From Myxococcales bacterium 68-20 (GTDB lineage Bacteria > Myxococcota_A > Polyangia > Polyangiales > Polyangiaceae), in assembly GCA_001899635.1 (NCBI GenBank), contig MKVQ01000033.1:62001-126000 (forward strand): a DNA stretch of 64,000 nt, read 5' to 3'. The position numbers were made by a program, and so were the translations under genes. The stretch's first letter is position 1. The number at the start of each line of letters is the position of its first letter. Positions 61,748 through 64,000 of this stretch are shown piece after piece. The notes beneath the pieces were generated by a model, which did not search any database, was not told where the DNA came from, and saw only the letters and a program-made list of their open reading frames with translations.

Positions 61748-62425
61748 GTGAGAAGGACGCGGCCGAGCAGGCGTGAGCCGACGGCCGAGTTTTTTCGCGA
61801 ACCCCGGCAACAACCGGACGTCTCGGTTGTCGCTCAAAACGTGATCGAGCTCCTGGTGCTCGGAGCCACTCTGACGCTCGCGGCCTGGGCAACAGGAGCG
61901 CAGGCCCATCGGCGGAGCGCCGCCTCGCGTGCGCTCGATCGGTACGCGCGGTCGCGGGGCCTCGTCTTCGTGCCTCCTCCTACGAGCCCGCGCGGCGCGA
62001 GCCCTCGGGTCGTCGGGACCAAAGACGACGTCGCCTACGCCGTCGAGCTGGTCCGGCTCGACGACGAGGTGCGAACACGGATCTCGGCGACGGCGACGCG
62101 CGGTCGTGCACCGGTGCTCTCGGTCCTCCAGCGTGGCGTGTTCATGACGACCAAGGAGCCCGTGCTCCGCATCGGTGACGACGCCTTCGACGCGGCATAC
62201 CTCGTCACGAAGGGCACCGCGCAGGACGCCGAGGGGCTCAGGCAGGCCGCACGCGCTCTCCTGCTGCTCGCCGACCGGCGACACGGCGTGTGGCTCTTCT
62301 CCGACGGGCTCAAGGTGACGCTGTCGTGGCGCGGAGCGGAGAGCGATCCGCTCGTCCTCGATGCCGCCCGCGACGGCGTCGTCGAGGTCGCCGCGTGGCA
62401 TCGGCCCGAGTCGCCGTACCGATGA
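61748..62425 (+). CDS. Membrane-anchored protein of unknown function
   Basis: A 225-residue frame from a GTG at 61748. The first ~30 residues look unlike protein; a GTG at 61841 would begin 'MIELLVLGATLTLAAWATGA', a membrane segment, and give 194 residues. The remainder is a soluble alpha/beta-like domain ('GTKDDVAYAVELVRLDDEVR', 'EGLRQAARALLLLADRRHGV'). No family is recognised. Confidence 0.55.
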   Translation: MRRTRPSRREPTAEFFREPRQQPDVSVVAQNVIELLVLGATLTLAAWATGAQAHRRSAASRALDRYARSRGLVFVPPPTSPRGASPRVVGTKDDVAYAVELVRLDDEVRTRISATATRGRAPVLSVLQRGVFMTTKEPVLRIGDDAFDAAYLVTKGTAQDAEGLRQAARALLLLADRRHGVWLFSDGLKVTLSWRGAESDPLVLDAARDGVVEVAAWHRPESPYR

Positions 62426-62509
62426 CGTTCGTGGACGGATGACGACTGTGTGCAGATTTTCGCCAAGCCTGGACCTGGGCTCTGCGTCGAACAACCCGAG
62501 GTCAGGACG

Positions 62510-63310
62510 ATGCCGAGCGGACCGACGGGACGACGTGACAAACGCGACCAGACTGACGAGAGCGTGCAGTTCTCGCTGAAGGAGCTGCTCAAGCTCGAAG
62601 ACGAGCGGCTCGAGGAGCAGGCGCGCGTCAAGCAAGCAGGCGAGGCGGCTCTTGCGCGCGAGCGCGAGGAGACCCGTCGCCGTGAACAGCTCGAGGCCGA
62701 AGCGCAGGCACGAGCCGAAGCCGAGACTCGTGAGCGCCGGCGCCAGACGGAGCTCGAGGAGCTGGCCCGTCGCGAGGCGATCGAGAAGGCGATCGTCGAG
62801 CAGTCGCGTCTCGAGGTCGAGGTGCGGGCACGCGCCGACGAGCGCGAGCGCGAGCGTCGTCACGAGCTCGAGGTCGAGCGGCTCCGCAACGAGGGCAAGA
62901 AGGGCCAGTCGCTCGGCTCGCTGATCGGCGCGGCAGCGATGGGCGGAGGGATCATGCTCGTCGTCGGCCTCGCCATTCAGCTCGGTGTCATCAAGCCCAC
63001 CGCCGATCGAAGAACTGCAGAGCTCGAGCTCAGCGTCGTCACCGCCCGCGAGCGCGCCGACGAGCTCGGACGCCAGCTGGACGAGCAACGCCGCGTGCTC
63101 GGTGAACGAGACCGACAGCTCGCCGACGCTCGGACGCAGCTCGACGCGCTTGCAGCGAAAGCCCCCTCGGCCACCTCCGCGCCGTCACGCGGTCGCGCCA
63201 TCGCGGCTCCGCCGAGGCACGGCTCCCCGGCGGCCCCCCCGCAAGGAGCCTCCCAGCCGGACTGTCTGGCCGGGGATCCCATGTGCTTCTCGCTGAAAAC
63301 GGGCCGTTGA
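62510..63310 (+). CDS. Coiled-coil membrane protein
   Basis: A 266-residue protein. Residues ~20-145 are a long charged coiled coil rich in Glu, Arg and Ala ('LKLEDERLEEQARVKQAGEA'). A transmembrane segment follows ('LIGAAAMGGGIMLVVGLAIQ'), then a second coiled coil (~175-225) and a Pro/Ala tail ending 'CLAGDPMCFSLKTGR'. It may be a scaffold; no family is recognised. Confidence 0.72.
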   Translation: MPSGPTGRRDKRDQTDESVQFSLKELLKLEDERLEEQARVKQAGEAALAREREETRRREQLEAEAQARAEAETRERRRQTELEELARREAIEKAIVEQSRLEVEVRARADERERERRHELEVERLRNEGKKGQSLGSLIGAAAMGGGIMLVVGLAIQLGVIKPTADRRTAELELSVVTARERADELGRQLDEQRRVLGERDRQLADARTQLDALAAKAPSATSAPSRGRAIAAPPRHGSPAAPPQGASQPDCLAGDPMCFSLKTGR

Positions 63311-63334
63311 GCAGCGCGGCGCCGCAGTCTGTCG

Positions 63335-63340
63335 TATCCT
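63335..63340 (+). promoter_or_regulatory. -10-like box before the 119-residue gene
   Basis: TATCCT lies 9 nt before the ATG at 63350. Confidence 0.4.
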
Positions 63341-63349
63341 GATTGCAGG

Positions 63350-63709
63350 ATGCCCGGCCAAGACGAAAAAAGTGCCCCATCGGCGGGAAAGACCGACGTG
63401 GTCGTGCTCGGACCGCCGACCGCCGACGGTGGTGGAGTCCACGTGCTGCGTGCGCGCGACGAGCGCATCGAGACGGGCGAGCTGCGCAACCTCGAAGAGG
63501 GCCGCCCGATCACGGGCGAGGTCTTGACCCTCGCGCCCCGCCAGGACAACCCCCGCATCTGCGATGTGAAGGACAGCTACGCGGCCCCCGAAGCGACGGC
63601 GACGGCGACGGCGAAGACGAAGGGCCCGGCGCAGGTCGCGACGCAGGCCTACCGCGACAACTGGGAAGAGGTCTTCGCGCGCCGACCGCGAAACGCCGAC
63701 CTCAACTGA
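63350..63709 (+). CDS. Small soluble protein of unknown function
   Basis: A 119-residue protein without signal or membrane segment. A central beta-like region ('VVVLGPPTADGGGVHVLRAR', 'PITGEVLTLAPRQDNPRICD') is followed by an Ala/Thr stretch and a basic tail. Glycine and proline content suggests a small beta domain. Function is unknown. Confidence 0.65.
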   Translation: MPGQDEKSAPSAGKTDVVVLGPPTADGGGVHVLRARDERIETGELRNLEEGRPITGEVLTLAPRQDNPRICDVKDSYAAPEATATATAKTKGPAQVATQAYRDNWEEVFARRPRNADLN

Positions 63710-63723
63710 TCGGGACCACCTCG

Positions 63724-63742
63724 ACGTCCGTGTGACGGACGT
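63724..63742 (+). terminator. Hairpin after the 119-residue gene
   Basis: A perfect 8-bp stem ACGTCCGT / ACGGACGT with a 3-nt loop, 15 nt past the stop codon. No clear T-run. Confidence 0.5.
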
Positions 63743-63918
63743 TCCAACGACGACCTGCACACGACGAGCGCACGCGAGCCGATGGGGACGAGCCGACGAC
63801 GCTGGTGACGAGGAACGCGAAGACTCCCCACGACGAGCTCGCGCGAAAGCGATGGGGGTAAACCGCCGACGCTCGTGACGGCGCTGCTCGTTTGATCCCG
63901 GAGCGGGGGGCGATGATC

Positions 63919-63924
63919 TACGAT
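63919..63924 (+). promoter_or_regulatory. -10-like box at the right edge
   Basis: TACGAT lies 9 nt before the ATG at 63934. Confidence 0.38.
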
Positions 63925-63933
63925 GCGTAGCTC

Positions 63934-64000
63934 ATGCGTCCCGTAGGTAGCTTGCTCGCCTCGCTCGTCGTCGCTGCGCTGACCCTCTCGACCTCGACGG
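63934..64000 (+). CDS. Start of an exported protein (runs off the window)
   Basis: The first ~22 codons read as a signal peptide ('MRPVGSLLASLVVAALTLST'), with a TANNNT box 9 nt upstream. Only the signal sequence is visible. Confidence 0.5.
   Translation, partial: MRPVGSLLASLVVAALTLSTST

Noticed and set aside
1..64000. tRNA, rRNA or riboswitch genes
   Set aside because: No cloverleaf with a GTTCRANNC-type T-loop, no rRNA segment and no recognisable riboswitch core was seen by eye. A covariance-model scan would be needed to exclude small RNAs.

Overview
The base composition is very GC-rich throughout. The window is dense in secreted lipoproteins with long Asp/Ala/Gly linkers, carries Hanks-type Ser/Thr kinases and a PP2C phosphatase, and contains Cys-rich Stig1-like, RCC1-like and IgGFc-binding-like proteins. 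This combination points to a large-genome deltaproteobacterium of the Myxococcota, most likely the order Polyangiales. That placement is an inference from gene content; no rRNA or tRNA gene was recognised in the window.

The main content is three diverged copies of one operon. Copy A is at 4173-12614 (+), copy B at 14139-23709 (+) and copy C at 49380-58812 (-). Each runs in the same order: an exported protein with a barrel-like C-terminus; an ECF sigma factor; a single-pass protein with a cytosolic head and an extracytoplasmic TPR-like tail in the anti-sigma position; a Stig1-like lipoprotein with six cysteine repeats; one (A) or two (B, C) lipoproteins with seven 'VWGSGPNDVWAVG' repeats; a seven-repeat RCC1-like lipoprotein; and an IgGFc-binding-domain lipoprotein of about 600 aa. 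Many junctions are ATGA overlaps. The first gene of each copy has a TANNNT box 8-10 nt before its start codon, and each sigma gene has a shared GATC-N15-GGG-TTC element just upstream. Together they look like an ECF-controlled set of surface proteins, possibly an adhesive or recognition layer.

A and B appear to be a tandem duplication. Tails of an S41-type peptidase, an MFS transporter and an L,D-transpeptidase recur around them as degraded fragments (12691, 13664, 13818, 23890). To the right lie an intact L,D-transpeptidase and S-formylglutathione hydrolase, a near-identical internal fragment of the latter (28005-28313), a lower-GC patch with a small cupin, an HNH endonuclease, about 1.4 kb without a convincing gene, and a frameshifted zinc alcohol dehydrogenase.

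The middle region (32.7-49.3 kb) holds a DUF362 protein, a small barrel, a glucosaminidase-like lipoprotein, an LA_2272-type repeat protein, a beta-helix lipoprotein, two Ser/Thr kinases, a TPR-like exported protein, a divergent peptide deformylase next to an archaeal-type TrmY tRNA methyltransferase, membrane proteins, a PP2C phosphatase and a DUF218 protein. After copy C come unrecognised lipoproteins, one with a pacifastin/VWC-like module, a coiled-coil membrane protein and the start of another exported protein at the right edge.
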